A DNA stretch of 64,000 nucleotides from Streptococcus marmotae (GTDB lineage: Bacteria; Bacillota; Bacilli; Lactobacillales; Streptococcaceae): NCBI RefSeq assembly GCF_001623565.1, contig NZ_CP015196.1, positions 2,005,501 through 2,069,500 on the forward strand, in the 5' to 3' direction. Both the position numbers and the translations under genes were made by a program. The notes beneath the pieces are model-generated. The model worked only from the letters and a program-made list of their open reading frames with translations, had not been told where the DNA came from and ran no database searches. Shown in pieces: positions 43,557 through 52,825 of the stretch (its first letter is position 1; every line of letters starts with the position of its first letter).

Positions 43557-45959
43557 CTATAAATCAACGATAACCGTATTATTCCTTCCTTCAACGATAA
43601 CCTTAGTTTGTGGAGCTGACTTCTGTACAATAAGAAGTGCTCGACCATTATAAGTAGTGGTTATGTTTGATTGATAATGGTAATCTGGTTTCGGATTACC
43701 ACTACCAAAACCTAGAATTTCAGCACCACTCACTTCGACAGATAATAGACAATCCTGATTTGTAATCAACACATCATTTTCATCTTCTAACGCAAGGGAA
43801 ATATAGGTCAAATCTTCATTTTCTTCAACAGTTGCTGTAAGGTGCATCGTTGCGACATCCGCGCTAGACAAAATTGTTTCTCCAATTATTTGCCCATTTT
43901 GGTAGTTAATTGCTTTTAACACTCCTGCTTGGTAAGGAAGCTCAAAATAAGTGACATGTGCTAAATTTGTTCCAACTTCTTTGATTTCTACTAATTCATC
44001 ATTCAAGTAGAGAGCGACTTGCTCTCCTGGTGCATAAACTTCAACTATGACAGGTTGTCCTTCATGACCATTCCACGTCCAGGAACTGATAGAATCAGAC
44101 AGAACCCACGGAGTTTTAATCAATTTTTCACCGTAATGCGTAGGATTTTGAACTGCGATATAGGGAGCACGACGAAAACCAAAAACAATCTCTCGATAAT
44201 AGGATAGAGGCCTCCTTACTCCAGTAATATCGATGTCGCCTGTGTAGGCTAATTGACATGGAAACTGAGCACTAAATCCTCCCTCTCCAAACCGATAGGC
44301 CGGAACACCAACACCAGCTTCACCAATATAGTCCCACCCAGTCCATGTGAAATCACCAATCACACTTGGCAATTGTTGAATGATGGTCCAATTCCGCGCA
44401 ATTTCGGGTGGGTAAGTTTCACTACCAACCATTATTCGATTTGGGTACTGCTTGCTGTCGACTTCATATCGAGCCGTCATATAATTGTAGCCGGCAATAT
44501 CTGTTGCTGCAGTAGCCAGTTCGAGTTTTTCTCCAACAATGGGATGAGTAACAATTTCATCTAATCGTTGATCAATCAAGGTCATAAAATCATTGACGTT
44601 CCCTTCAATATCAGTAGATTGAGCAGCAACATCTGCCATAATCTCTGGAATGCGATCACCAGAAGCAAAAATACCATTAATACCTGCTAGGGTCGGCCGA
44701 GAATTGTCTATTGCCTTAATTGCATCATGGATTTTCTTAGCTAGATAACTACCATGCTCTGTCGCAATTTCAGGGATTTCATTGCCAATGGAATAAAGAA
44801 TCACACTAGGATGATTGTAATCTGAATCAACCATGGCCTTCACATCCTTTTCCCACTGTTCTTCAAATACTAGACTGTAATCAAAATCACTTTTAAAACG
44901 AGTCCACATATCGAACGTCTCATCCATGACATACATTCCCAATTCATCACATGCCTTCAACAGAGCTGGAGCAGCTGGATGATGCGCCATCCGAATTGCA
45001 TTAAATCCTGCATCTTTTAAAATTCTTATTTGGCGCCTGTGGGCTGTTTCGTAGGTTTTTGCTCCTAGCAACCCACTATCATGATGGATACAGGCTCCTC
45101 TCAACTTAACAGGTTGGCCGTTTATCCGTAATCCTCGCTTGCTATCAACATGGATTGTGCGAATACCGAACTGTTTACTAACTTCATCAATAACGAAACC
45201 TTTCTGAAGAATTTTTTGCTCAATTTTATACAGAATTGGTGTTTCTGCAGTCCAAAATGTCGCATTAGTTAGCAGATACTGGTGGCTATAGTACTCTTTT
45301 TGTCCTGTTGGAAGAAAATACGGGCGCTCATCAGTTACAATTAGCTGATTTTCAGCATCAAAAATCCGTGTTTCAATAGATAAACGTTGTGGACGAGCAG
45401 TTTCGTTTTCAATTGCCACCCCAACTTCTATCAACGCATCCTGGCCATTCAACTCAACTGTCTTAACCCTGCTTCCCAGAGAAGAGAAATGTAGTTGTTC
45501 ACTTTCTAGCAGATAAACATCTCGATACAGTCCACTTCCTGAATACCAACGACTATTGCTCATCGCACCATTTCGCACTTGAACACGAATCTCATTGTCT
45601 CCAATGTTCAAAAAGTCATGGATTGGAATTTCAAATGTCGTGTAACCAAAATGATGTTTACCTGCCAATTGACCATTGACATAGACGAAAGTATTCATAT
45701 AGGAACCTTCAAATTTCAAAATGAACCTTTTATGCTGTACTTCCTTCGTTAGGGTAAAATTCTTCAAATAAACATAATTCTCGCCATCACGGAATCCTGT
45801 ATTTCCACCATTTTGACTTTCCGAATATGGTTCTAGCTCAAGCATCGCATCATGTGGTACAGTTATCTCTCGAGCATGATTAGGAACATCCCAGACTAGG
45901 GCAAACGAATCCCCATCTTTCCAAAATTTCCAGCCTTGATTATATAGTGTTTCTTTCAT
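43557..45959 (-). CDS. Glycoside hydrolase family 2 enzyme
   Basis: This 800-residue GH2 enzyme has an N-terminal sugar-binding jelly roll (FWKDGDSFALVWDVPNHARE), an immunoglobulin-like domain, a TIM barrel with GACIHHDSGLLGAKTYE, acid/base Glu394 (YSIGNEIPE) and nucleophile Glu514 (MVGSETYPPE), then C-terminal beta domains. There is no signal peptide. It is the third gene after a GPH transporter and a DUF1593 gene, separated from the latter by 70 bp that includes a weak hairpin. It shares layout with the GH2 at 32340 but is clearly diverged. Specificity is unknown. Confidence 0.87.
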   Translation of the reverse strand: MKETLYNQGWKFWKDGDSFALVWDVPNHAREITVPHDAMLELEPYSESQNGGNTGFRDGENYVYLKNFTLTKEVQHKRFILKFEGSYMNTFVYVNGQLAGKHHFGYTTFEIPIHDFLNIGDNEIRVQVRNGAMSNSRWYSGSGLYRDVYLLESEQLHFSSLGSRVKTVELNGQDALIEVGVAIENETARPQRLSIETRIFDAENQLIVTDERPYFLPTGQKEYYSHQYLLTNATFWTAETPILYKIEQKILQKGFVIDEVSKQFGIRTIHVDSKRGLRINGQPVKLRGACIHHDSGLLGAKTYETAHRRQIRILKDAGFNAIRMAHHPAAPALLKACDELGMYVMDETFDMWTRFKSDFDYSLVFEEQWEKDVKAMVDSDYNHPSVILYSIGNEIPEIATEHGSYLAKKIHDAIKAIDNSRPTLAGINGIFASGDRIPEIMADVAAQSTDIEGNVNDFMTLIDQRLDEIVTHPIVGEKLELATAATDIAGYNYMTARYEVDSKQYPNRIMVGSETYPPEIARNWTIIQQLPSVIGDFTWTGWDYIGEAGVGVPAYRFGEGGFSAQFPCQLAYTGDIDITGVRRPLSYYREIVFGFRRAPYIAVQNPTHYGEKLIKTPWVLSDSISSWTWNGHEGQPVIVEVYAPGEQVALYLNDELVEIKEVGTNLAHVTYFELPYQAGVLKAINYQNGQIIGETILSSADVATMHLTATVEENEDLTYISLALEDENDVLITNQDCLLSVEVSGAEILGFGSGNPKPDYHYQSNITTTYNGRALLIVQKSAPQTKVIVEGRNNTVIVDL

Positions 45960-46029
45960 GACATATCCTTTCTAATAGACAAGAACGACCCAGAGAAGAT
46001 TATTCAACCGAGTCGTTGCCGCTTTATTT

Positions 46030-47487
46030 TTATTGAACTGTTAAAATAATCCTTTTATAAGATGTTAGAGGAGTATCACATTGATTCGAGATTTCTAACA
46101 CCATATGGAATGTATCTCCTGTCTTAGCATCATCAGGGATTGTGACAGTCATAGTTGAAGTATGAACCCCTTCCATCTCAAGCAACCAAGTTTTTTCAAT
46201 TGTACCTGAATGAATAGAGGTCACAAGCTCCATATCAGCAAAGACAGTTTTTTCCTCGATCATATCAATCTGACTGAAATCCCAATAAGTTGATACTTCT
46301 TCATAACACCACCATTTATACTCTAGTTGCAAGTCATTTAAATCCCTTGCTTGCGCATCTAATGTTACTTTTTGACCGGCAGTTACTAAGTAATCAGCCA
46401 TATCAGATATGACTGGATAGTGATTTGCCTGTTCAAACCGATCAGTTATACACCAATTAGCACGCGCAGCAAAATCTGACTGAATAGCTCTAATCCAACG
46501 AATAAAAGAATACTCTACTTCAAAACGTGAAGTTAGTGGATTATAGTCATAGGCACGATTTCGGTATATCTGTTTTTTTACCTTCTTAAAACGACCTCCC
46601 CAACCACCAAAGCTAGGATCTTCAAATCCACGTAGCGAAGCAGGCAATAGGTAAAAATAAGATAGTGAGTCACCTTCTGAAATAAAATCATATTGTCGGT
46701 AGTTCGGATGAGCAGTTAAATATGATTCTTGACCAAATTGTTCAGACTCTAACTCTCCTTCCAAGTAATGACCATCCCCAATCAAGGCATATTCCTCAAG
46801 AAGTTTTCCTTTACCAACAACATGATCTAGTTGCCATCTACTTTCAAATAATGATTTGGGCTCTGGATTTAAATTTTTCCAACCGTATGAAAAATAACCA
46901 AAGTTCATATCATCATACAAAATTGTTAAATTCCAGTTTGGTACAATATAGTCTCTGTATGTTGAATCTTGTTCTAAAATCATATAGAGCACCACTTTTG
47001 ATTCGACCTTTTCTTTAATTTCTTCCCACTGAGGTGTATGTTCATATTGTTCTTGAATCGTTTTCAATGCGCGTGCAGTTGTATTTGTACCACCCCAAGA
47101 TTGAATGTAGAGGGGACGCGAGTCATCATCTAGTATTAGTTCAGATAAAAAGCTCGATCCTTCCGTCTCTATTTCCATCTCCCCTACATCAGTAATGTTT
47201 CCGATCCTATATACTGAGTTTAATTCCTCAGGGGTAGGATAATCTTTATCGTGTTGAATGAGATTAGCATAGACTTCACCATACCGAGCAATCATCTTAG
47301 GAATCCAAGTTGTTCCCGTCCATCGATAAGATGGTTTTTCTGGAGTGCCACTATAGTGAAACATAGAGGAGGTCAGGATAATCCCCGCCACCTCCATATC
47401 ATTTGCATAAAGTAATAAGCGAATGAAGGAATTGATATCATCAATTTCACCGTCTGTCGTCACAACTGTTCTTAATCTCGTTTTCAT
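46030..47487 (-). CDS. DUF1593 (nucleoside hydrolase-like) protein
   Basis: This 485-residue protein of the DUF1593 family, often labelled cellulose-binding, has an N-terminal domain related to nucleoside hydrolases. The acidic metal-site motif is VVTTDGEIDDINSFIRLLLY, and a second signature is SWGGTNTTARALKTIQ. It ends in an immunoglobulin-like beta domain (about 375-485). There is no signal peptide. Its place between a GPH transporter and a GH2 gene suggests cleavage of an N- or O-glycosidic bond in an imported plant or host glycoside. The reaction is not established. Confidence 0.8.
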   Translation of the reverse strand: MKTRLRTVVTTDGEIDDINSFIRLLLYANDMEVAGIILTSSMFHYSGTPEKPSYRWTGTTWIPKMIARYGEVYANLIQHDKDYPTPEELNSVYRIGNITDVGEMEIETEGSSFLSELILDDDSRPLYIQSWGGTNTTARALKTIQEQYEHTPQWEEIKEKVESKVVLYMILEQDSTYRDYIVPNWNLTILYDDMNFGYFSYGWKNLNPEPKSLFESRWQLDHVVGKGKLLEEYALIGDGHYLEGELESEQFGQESYLTAHPNYRQYDFISEGDSLSYFYLLPASLRGFEDPSFGGWGGRFKKVKKQIYRNRAYDYNPLTSRFEVEYSFIRWIRAIQSDFAARANWCITDRFEQANHYPVISDMADYLVTAGQKVTLDAQARDLNDLQLEYKWWCYEEVSTYWDFSQIDMIEEKTVFADMELVTSIHSGTIEKTWLLEMEGVHTSTMTVTIPDDAKTGDTFHMVLEISNQCDTPLTSYKRIILTVQ

Positions 47488-47511
47488 TTCCTCTCACCTT
47501 AAAAGCTCCCA

Positions 47512-48897
47512 CTATGCTCCATGATTATCTTCAGAATGGTCACGAATCATGCTCTTCATAAGGGCAATATCATCATAGTGCTTCTCGACAGGATTAAATC
47601 GGAGACAAAGTAGCATAATACCACCCGTAATGATCGGTGCTGCAAATCGCATAAAATTCAAAACAAAAAGCGTCGCCTCATTTTGTTGTCCAATAGCACC
47701 TGCTACATATCCAACTAACCCAAGAATAAATAATGGTAAGGAATTACTCACTGTATTTCCACATTTTTGAGCGAATCCCTTAATAGACGAGATAACCCCG
47801 TTTGCTGAAATACCTTCTGTAAACTGAATATAGTCAATTGCATCATTCACCAATACATTTACAAGAGCATTTTGCATAGAAGCTAATGCTGTTGCTACAA
47901 ATGTTAGTACGCACAGTACGATAAAATTAGATTTTCCAACAAAGAATAGAATCGCATAAACAAGTGAGGATGATAAAACTGAAAAGATGAGTGCTCTTTG
48001 TCCAGTTTTAAAAATTCGTAAAACAATTGGAAGTAAAAAGACCATTGATACTAAGGCTCCCATAGAAACAACCAGCATATACGTTTCAATTAAATCAGGT
48101 CTTGCAAGATAATACATCACATAAAATACTGAAGTTGCAAACATCAATCCATAACCAAGTGAAGCCATAATCCACACAACAATAAACGGAGTTAATTCTT
48201 TATGACGTAAAATTCGTTTTAAATCTTGTGTTAATGGGCGTTCCGGAAGAGGTTCTACATATTTTTCTTTCGATACTGCAAATAGTCCCCAGAAGGAAAT
48301 ACATGAAAAAAGTCCTAAAATAAGCATTAACGGGATATAACCGTTCGAAATTCCAAAGATATTCTCAAAGAATGATTTCAGACTAAGAGCATATGAAGAG
48401 CCAATTGTAAACATTAAAGCCGTAAAGCCAGCACCTAACATAATTACACGATTTCGTAATTGATCATCTTTTATATGAGCTGGTAAAACAGACATTTGTG
48501 GCATTGTATACATAGTGACAGTCATACCATACCCAATGTAGATAATCATGTAGTACCAAATGTTATTTTTGCCTAATCCAGGATTAAACCACAGTAAGGT
48601 GGCAAAAAAAGTTAATAAAACAGGCGCTGGAATAAAATAAGGTCTATATCTTCCCCAGCGTGTCTTTGTCCTATCTGCCACAACTCCCATGATTGGATCG
48701 TTTACTGCATCCCAAAACGTTGCCGCAAGCATTAAACCTGCTACTGCCGTCGGGGCAATCCCGACTGTATCTGTTAAGTAGACACTGAAATAACTACCAA
48801 TAATCGCCGCTATCATCATAGCTGTACCGCTAACAGATGAAGCATGGAAAAAAGCAAATTTCCGCTCAAAGATTTCTTTTGGCTGTTGATTTTCCAT
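47512..48897 (-). CDS. GPH-family glycoside:cation symporter
   Basis: This 461-residue twelve-helix transporter contains the GPH pattern DAVNDPIMGVVADRTKTRWG (residues about 60-80) with RYRPYFIPAPVLL. It heads an operon with DUF1593 and GH2 genes, and its start follows AAGGAG. It would import the substrate of those enzymes. Its promoter (48942-49006) carries the AraC-type box shared with two promoters near 57.5 and 58.7 kb, and a cre-like site in the spacer. Confidence 0.87.
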   Translation of the reverse strand: MENQQPKEIFERKFAFFHASSVSGTAMMIAAIIGSYFSVYLTDTVGIAPTAVAGLMLAATFWDAVNDPIMGVVADRTKTRWGRYRPYFIPAPVLLTFFATLLWFNPGLGKNNIWYYMIIYIGYGMTVTMYTMPQMSVLPAHIKDDQLRNRVIMLGAGFTALMFTIGSSYALSLKSFFENIFGISNGYIPLMLILGLFSCISFWGLFAVSKEKYVEPLPERPLTQDLKRILRHKELTPFIVVWIMASLGYGLMFATSVFYVMYYLARPDLIETYMLVVSMGALVSMVFLLPIVLRIFKTGQRALIFSVLSSSLVYAILFFVGKSNFIVLCVLTFVATALASMQNALVNVLVNDAIDYIQFTEGISANGVISSIKGFAQKCGNTVSNSLPLFILGLVGYVAGAIGQQNEATLFVLNFMRFAAPIITGGIMLLCLRFNPVEKHYDDIALMKSMIRDHSEDNHGA

Positions 48898-48941
48898 AAG
48901 ATAAACTCCTTTTTGATTTATTTTTATCTTTTACAATTATC

Positions 48942-49006
48942 AGTATATCAACAAGAAAGCGCTATCTCTATATCTGAAAATCAGATGTTTTCTGTTCATT
49001 TCGTAG
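48942..49006 (-). promoter_or_regulatory. GPH operon promoter with AraC box and cre-like site
   Basis: On minus, CTACGAAATGAA (48995-49006) is followed 26 bp after CGAAATG by a weak -35 TAGAGA (48965-48970), a 17-bp spacer, then TATACT (48942-48947). The same box and spacing occur at 57503-57567 and 58640-58704. AGAAAGCGCTATCT (48954-48967) is a cre-like site within the spacer. Confidence 0.75.
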
Positions 49007-49039
49007 GTATAAAAAATACAGTGTCCCTTTCAAAACTTG

Positions 49040-49366
49040 TCAACAATCATTTTCTATCGTTCTCAAACGTTTATGAACATCAATAAATTCCTCTGCAACA
49101 ATTTTAAACCCTTCTGCACTAATTAGCTGATCTTCAGCATGAAGTAGGAGCAAATTAATTGCTGGACCATCTCCACTTGCTTCTTTTTGAATCAACTCAC
49201 TATGCGCATGGTGACCTTGAATAAATACTTGTTCCCCTTCTTTAATTAAGGCTTCCGCTTCCTCAAATTGACCTACTTTTGCCAATTGGATTGCTTCAAT
49301 ATAACAACTACGAGCCGTTCCAACTGCTGAAATAATTTGAAATGCGACAAGTTCATTACCTTCCAT
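49040..49366 (-). CDS. PTS lactose/cellobiose-type EIIA
   Basis: This 108-residue all-helical EIIA of the lactose/cellobiose family has its phospho-histidine in LLLLHAEDQLISAE (His76), and HHAHSELIQKE is also conserved. It transfers phosphate from HPr to EIIB. It is the last gene of a IIC-IIB-IIA operon, 2 bp after the IIB gene. No terminator separates it from the next operon's promoter at 48942-49006. Confidence 0.93.
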   Translation of the reverse strand: MEGNELVAFQIISAVGTARSCYIEAIQLAKVGQFEEAEALIKEGEQVFIQGHHAHSELIQKEASGDGPAINLLLLHAEDQLISAEGFKIVAEEFIDVHKRLRTIENDC

Positions 49367-49368
49367 CG

Positions 49369-49671
49369 TTACTTCCCTTCAATCAATTCAATAGCACGAT
49401 TCACAACTGCTTTTCCATCCATCATACCATAAGCTGTCATATCAATTGCTTCAACAGGACAAGAAACCTGTTCCCTCACTGCATCAATCTGAAAACGAAC
49501 TTGTGGACCTAAAAATATAACGTCTGCTGTACTACCTTCTTTTTCTGCTTCAGCAATAGGGTAAGCAGCAATACTACATTCAATGTCAAGTTCCTTAGCT
49601 GCTACTTTCATCTTTTCAACAAGCATACTTGTAGAAAGTCCAGCGCTACACAACAATACAATTTTTTTCAT
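49369..49671 (-). CDS. PTS lactose/cellobiose-type EIIB
   Basis: This 100-residue EIIB has the phospho-cysteine Cys8 in VLLCSAGLSTSMLVEKM, the usual P-loop-like signature of the cellobiose family. It phosphorylates the incoming sugar via EIIC. It lies 19 bp downstream of the EIIC gene and 2 bp upstream of the EIIA gene. Confidence 0.94.
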   Translation of the reverse strand: MKKIVLLCSAGLSTSMLVEKMKVAAKELDIECSIAAYPIAEAEKEGSTADVIFLGPQVRFQIDAVREQVSCPVEAIDMTAYGMMDGKAVVNRAIELIEGK

Positions 49672-49690
49672 GATTTTTCCCTCTTTATTT

Positions 49691-50971
49691 TTATTCTGCT
49701 TTCGCTTCTTCTCTCAAAGCTTGATTATCTAAGACTTTGAAGAATGGATAGTAAATTAGTCCAGAAATGACTACTGCAACAAGTTGATAAATACCAAATG
49801 ATAAACTACCTTGAGATAGTCCACCAATAAGTGGTGGTAAGGAACCTGCTCCTAGAATTCCGATTGGAGGAGTCACAATTCCAATTTTCATCAAGAAATA
49901 TCCGAGTCCTGATACGATAATTGGAACAATAAGAAATGGAATTAGTAAAATAACATTCAACATTACTGGCATTCCAAATATAACCGGTTCATTCACACCA
50001 AAAATCCCTGCTGGAAAGACCGCCTTACTAAAAGATTTATACCGCTCACTTTTTGCAAAGAAGAACATAATAGTAACCAAACCTAAAGTTGCACCACTAC
50101 CTCCTAAATTTGCTAAATCATATAATGCAAAACTAATTAAATTTGGAGCAACTTGACCTGCTTGAACTGCTGCGGTATTCTCAGCTAAGTACCCCAGCAT
50201 AATTGGCATGAAAATTGGTAAAACAGTTAGTGAACCATGAATTCCAAAGAACCATAAAAGATTTGCAATCAATACAACAAGTAAGAATGCCGGCAATGTA
50301 CCTGTTAGGGACTGAAGTGGAGTCTGTAGTATTTTATAAACAAATTCTGTAGCTGAATTGAAAGAAGTCATCGCAAATGACACTTTAACAATAGCAAATA
50401 AAACTCCTATCACGGTAACCGGAATTAAAGCAGTAAAAGATTGTAGCACCATAGGCGGTACACCTTCTGGCAACTTAATTGTTATATTTTTTTCAACAAA
50501 GAAGGCCATCATCTTTGTACAAACAAGACCTACAATAATTGCTGTAAAAACACCTTTCGCTCCTAAAAAACTAGTATCTAAAAAAGTAACTCGTTCTACT
50601 AACTCTGAGTTAAGAGGAATTAGCAGAAGAAAAGAAACCATACTAATTAATCCAGTGCTAAAAGCATGTTTTTCTATCTTGAAATTTTGACTAGCACCAT
50701 ATCCAACACTGAACGCCATATATAATCCAGCCATATCAGTTGTAAATTTTGGAATAACATTAAAAACCTCCTTCAAATGGGTATGAGTTAGAAAATTAAC
50801 ATAAGGTTCCCACTGAATATTATTTAAAACTGTGAAAAAGGCTCCAAACATAATGATACTTAACAGACTCATTGAGCCTCCGCCAATACTTTTTATATAT
50901 CTATTCCCAGCAAGTTTGTTCGCAAGTGGAATAAAATATTTTTCCATAAATTCTACAAATTTTTTCATCAT
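49691..50971 (-). CDS. PTS lactose/cellobiose-type EIIC permease
   Basis: This ~427-residue membrane subunit has about ten helices and family motifs such as FFGIHGSLTVLPIFMPIMLG, NLGGSGATLGLVTIMFF and FGVNEPVIFGMPVMLN. It should import a beta-glucoside disaccharide as its 6-phosphate. The frame opens at 51013, but GAGGAG lies just before the twin ATGs at 50971 and 50968, so one of these is the true start. The neighbouring GH1 enzyme is the obvious partner for hydrolysis. Confidence 0.92.
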   Translation of the reverse strand: MMKKFVEFMEKYFIPLANKLAGNRYIKSIGGGSMSLLSIIMFGAFFTVLNNIQWEPYVNFLTHTHLKEVFNVIPKFTTDMAGLYMAFSVGYGASQNFKIEKHAFSTGLISMVSFLLLIPLNSELVERVTFLDTSFLGAKGVFTAIIVGLVCTKMMAFFVEKNITIKLPEGVPPMVLQSFTALIPVTVIGVLFAIVKVSFAMTSFNSATEFVYKILQTPLQSLTGTLPAFLLVVLIANLLWFFGIHGSLTVLPIFMPIMLGYLAENTAAVQAGQVAPNLISFALYDLANLGGSGATLGLVTIMFFFAKSERYKSFSKAVFPAGIFGVNEPVIFGMPVMLNVILLIPFLIVPIIVSGLGYFLMKIGIVTPPIGILGAGSLPPLIGGLSQGSLSFGIYQLVAVVISGLIYYPFFKVLDNQALREEAKAE

Positions 50972-51010
50972 TTTCTCCTCGTAAAATAAGTTTATGGGGA
51001 TTTTTAATCC

Positions 51011-51035
51011 CAAGTGTTAACAATGTTATCACTTG
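51011..51035. promoter_or_regulatory. 25-bp palindrome upstream of the PTS operon
   Basis: CAAGTGTTAACAATGTTATC followed by ACTTG is an imperfect palindrome (22 of 25 positions symmetric) 40-64 bases upstream of the EIIC start. It lacks a U-run and looks like an operator. It does not match the GTTTCA-N5-TGAAAC sites near the RpiR gene. Confidence 0.5.
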
Positions 51036-51338
51036 ACTATTGCAAGGTTTTCCAGAACAATAAAGTCATGGAATGGACTCATGGTTGTTTCTTTTCCTCC
51101 CTGTTGCAAAGTATTCAAAAAGAAGTCTGTTACCCAAGCCTTTGTCCTTACTTCCAACACACTAGCTGTTTCCGCAAACCTCACTTTCTGTATCTAAGAG
51201 GGTACAGACGGCAGGTGAGCTAGTAGGTAGAATTCTCTTATGCGAAGCTGTTGGTTCAGGGTGTTTCTAGAGAACCTTACAGTAGTCAAGAAAACTTCCA
51301 GTTTCAATTGAAATGTTTTGTCGGTTTAGACGTTAACT
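51036..51338. other. Intergenic stretch without recognised genes
   Basis: About 300 bases between GH1 and the PTS operon. A 69-codon plus-strand ORF (51014-51223) has no Shine-Dalgarno, runs against all neighbours and resembles nothing I know. A short palindrome AGTTTCAATTGAAAT lies near 51300. I see no RNA gene. Confidence 0.4.
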
Positions 51339-52709
51339 CTAAATATTAGAATGTTTTATTTTCTCTTGATACCAATAATAACTTTTCTTCGGAATTCGGG
51401 CACATTCTTTCAAGTCTGTATCTGTTCGATCAACATAAACAAGACCATATCGTTTAATAAATCCTTGGTGAGAGCTAACTAAGTCCAAAAATGACCAAGT
51501 AGAATAACCTAATAATGGATAACCATCCGCCACAAATCGCTCGCATTGCGCAATGTGTTTTTCGAGGTAATCAATACGGTAATCATCATTGATCCTCCCA
51601 TCCTCTACTACATCAGAATAAGCCAAGCCATTCTCTGTCACAATCATCGGCAAATGATAACGCTCGTAGACATCTCTCATTCCAGTATACAGTCCTTTTG
51701 GATCGATACCAAATTCCATCCATTTTGTCTTTTCTAAGTATTGATTATTACCCAAAGTAAATAATTCATTTCGATAAAACGGTGGCAGTTTTAAAGAATC
51801 ATCACTAGTTTTTTTCGCTCGAATACATGTACTACAATAATAGTTGATTCCGATAAGGTCTGGACGATTTGTCGTTAACACCTCATCATCGCCTACTTCA
51901 ACTTTTGGAAACCATCCTTGTTCTTCTAGGTATCGTGTATATGACTTTGGATAGCGACCAAAGACAGACATGTCTAAAAAGCAATTTTGTAGAAAATCTT
52001 GCGCATCTTTTGCGGCTTGAACATCCTCTGGCGAAGAAGTTTCTGCATAAACAACCTGCATAGAGCAAACCGGCCCAATCTTTCCATCTGGTACTAGCGT
52101 CCTGAATAAACGGATAGCCATCTTTTCAGCAAGAGACATATGATAACTCATTTGATACATATCTTTCATGCCTTGTTCTTCTGAAACATTGTGATTTCCA
52201 TTTAAATCTTTCGCTGCTACCGCAATCATCTGTTCATTGATGGTTCCCCACATTTTGATACGATCACCAAAAGCCTCAAAACATATCCTTGCATAATTCA
52301 CAAAATCATTGATACATTCTCTTGATTTCCATCCTCCATAATCATCTATCAAATGCTGTGGCATCTCAAAGTGATATAAAGTAGGAAATGGGGTAATACC
52401 ATATTTTAAACACTCATCAATAATTTGATTATAGAATGCAATTCCTTCAAGGTTAACCCTTTTTCCATCTCCCATTATTCGAGTCCAATTGAACGAAAAC
52501 CGATAGAGAGACAATCCCAATTCAGCCATCAATCGAATATCTTCTTTCCAATGATGAAAGTGATCCGAAGCAACTCGGTTATCCGCAATTCCTTCTGGTA
52601 CATTTCGAACATCCGTGGTAGCTACTCCTTTTCCACCTAAGTCGAATCCACCCTCAACTTGAAATGCAGAAGTGGATGCCCCCCAGTAAAATTTTTCCGT
52701 ACTCTTCAT
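51339..52709 (-). CDS. GH1 6-phospho-beta-glucosidase-like enzyme
   Basis: This 456-residue GH1 enzyme starts FYWGASTSAFQVEGGFDLGG. The acid/base Glu is in TINEQMIA (NEQ instead of the common NEP) and the nucleophile in MIVTENGLAYSD. The C-terminal loop SSHQGFIKRYGLVYVD has the Ser/Lys/Tyr arrangement used by phospho-beta-glycosidases to hold the 6-phosphate. It should hydrolyse the phosphorylated sugar delivered by the adjacent PTS. It is 325 bp upstream of the EIIC gene and 117 bp downstream of an RpiR gene. Confidence 0.9.
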   Translation of the reverse strand: MKSTEKFYWGASTSAFQVEGGFDLGGKGVATTDVRNVPEGIADNRVASDHFHHWKEDIRLMAELGLSLYRFSFNWTRIMGDGKRVNLEGIAFYNQIIDECLKYGITPFPTLYHFEMPQHLIDDYGGWKSRECINDFVNYARICFEAFGDRIKMWGTINEQMIAVAAKDLNGNHNVSEEQGMKDMYQMSYHMSLAEKMAIRLFRTLVPDGKIGPVCSMQVVYAETSSPEDVQAAKDAQDFLQNCFLDMSVFGRYPKSYTRYLEEQGWFPKVEVGDDEVLTTNRPDLIGINYYCSTCIRAKKTSDDSLKLPPFYRNELFTLGNNQYLEKTKWMEFGIDPKGLYTGMRDVYERYHLPMIVTENGLAYSDVVEDGRINDDYRIDYLEKHIAQCERFVADGYPLLGYSTWSFLDLVSSHQGFIKRYGLVYVDRTDTDLKECARIPKKSYYWYQEKIKHSNI

Positions 52710-52805
52710 TTTGTTCCTCCATTCATTTTTCTAACCTTAGTTTAACAATTTTTAGATCCTAAAGCGAGGTCAATTTGGAAGACAAAATTTCAAGAAAAAT
52801 AAAAA

Positions 52806-52822
52806 GTTTCATGTTTTGAAAC
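52806..52822. promoter_or_regulatory. Palindrome GTTTCA-N5-TGAAAC, site 1: terminator or RpiR operator
   Basis: GTTTCATGTTTTGAAAC lies within a longer palindrome (52801-52827) at the end of the RpiR gene and about 95 bases upstream of the GH1 start. On minus the stem is followed by ATTTTTCTTG, so it can act as a terminator. The same 17-bp pattern recurs at 56492-56508. Confidence 0.55.
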
Positions 52823-52825
52823 TTT

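Noticed and set aside
51014..51223. 69-codon plus-strand ORF between GH1 and the PTS operon
   Set aside because: Its ATG lies within a palindrome, no Shine-Dalgarno is seen, and the product is Cys/aromatic-rich without family resemblance.
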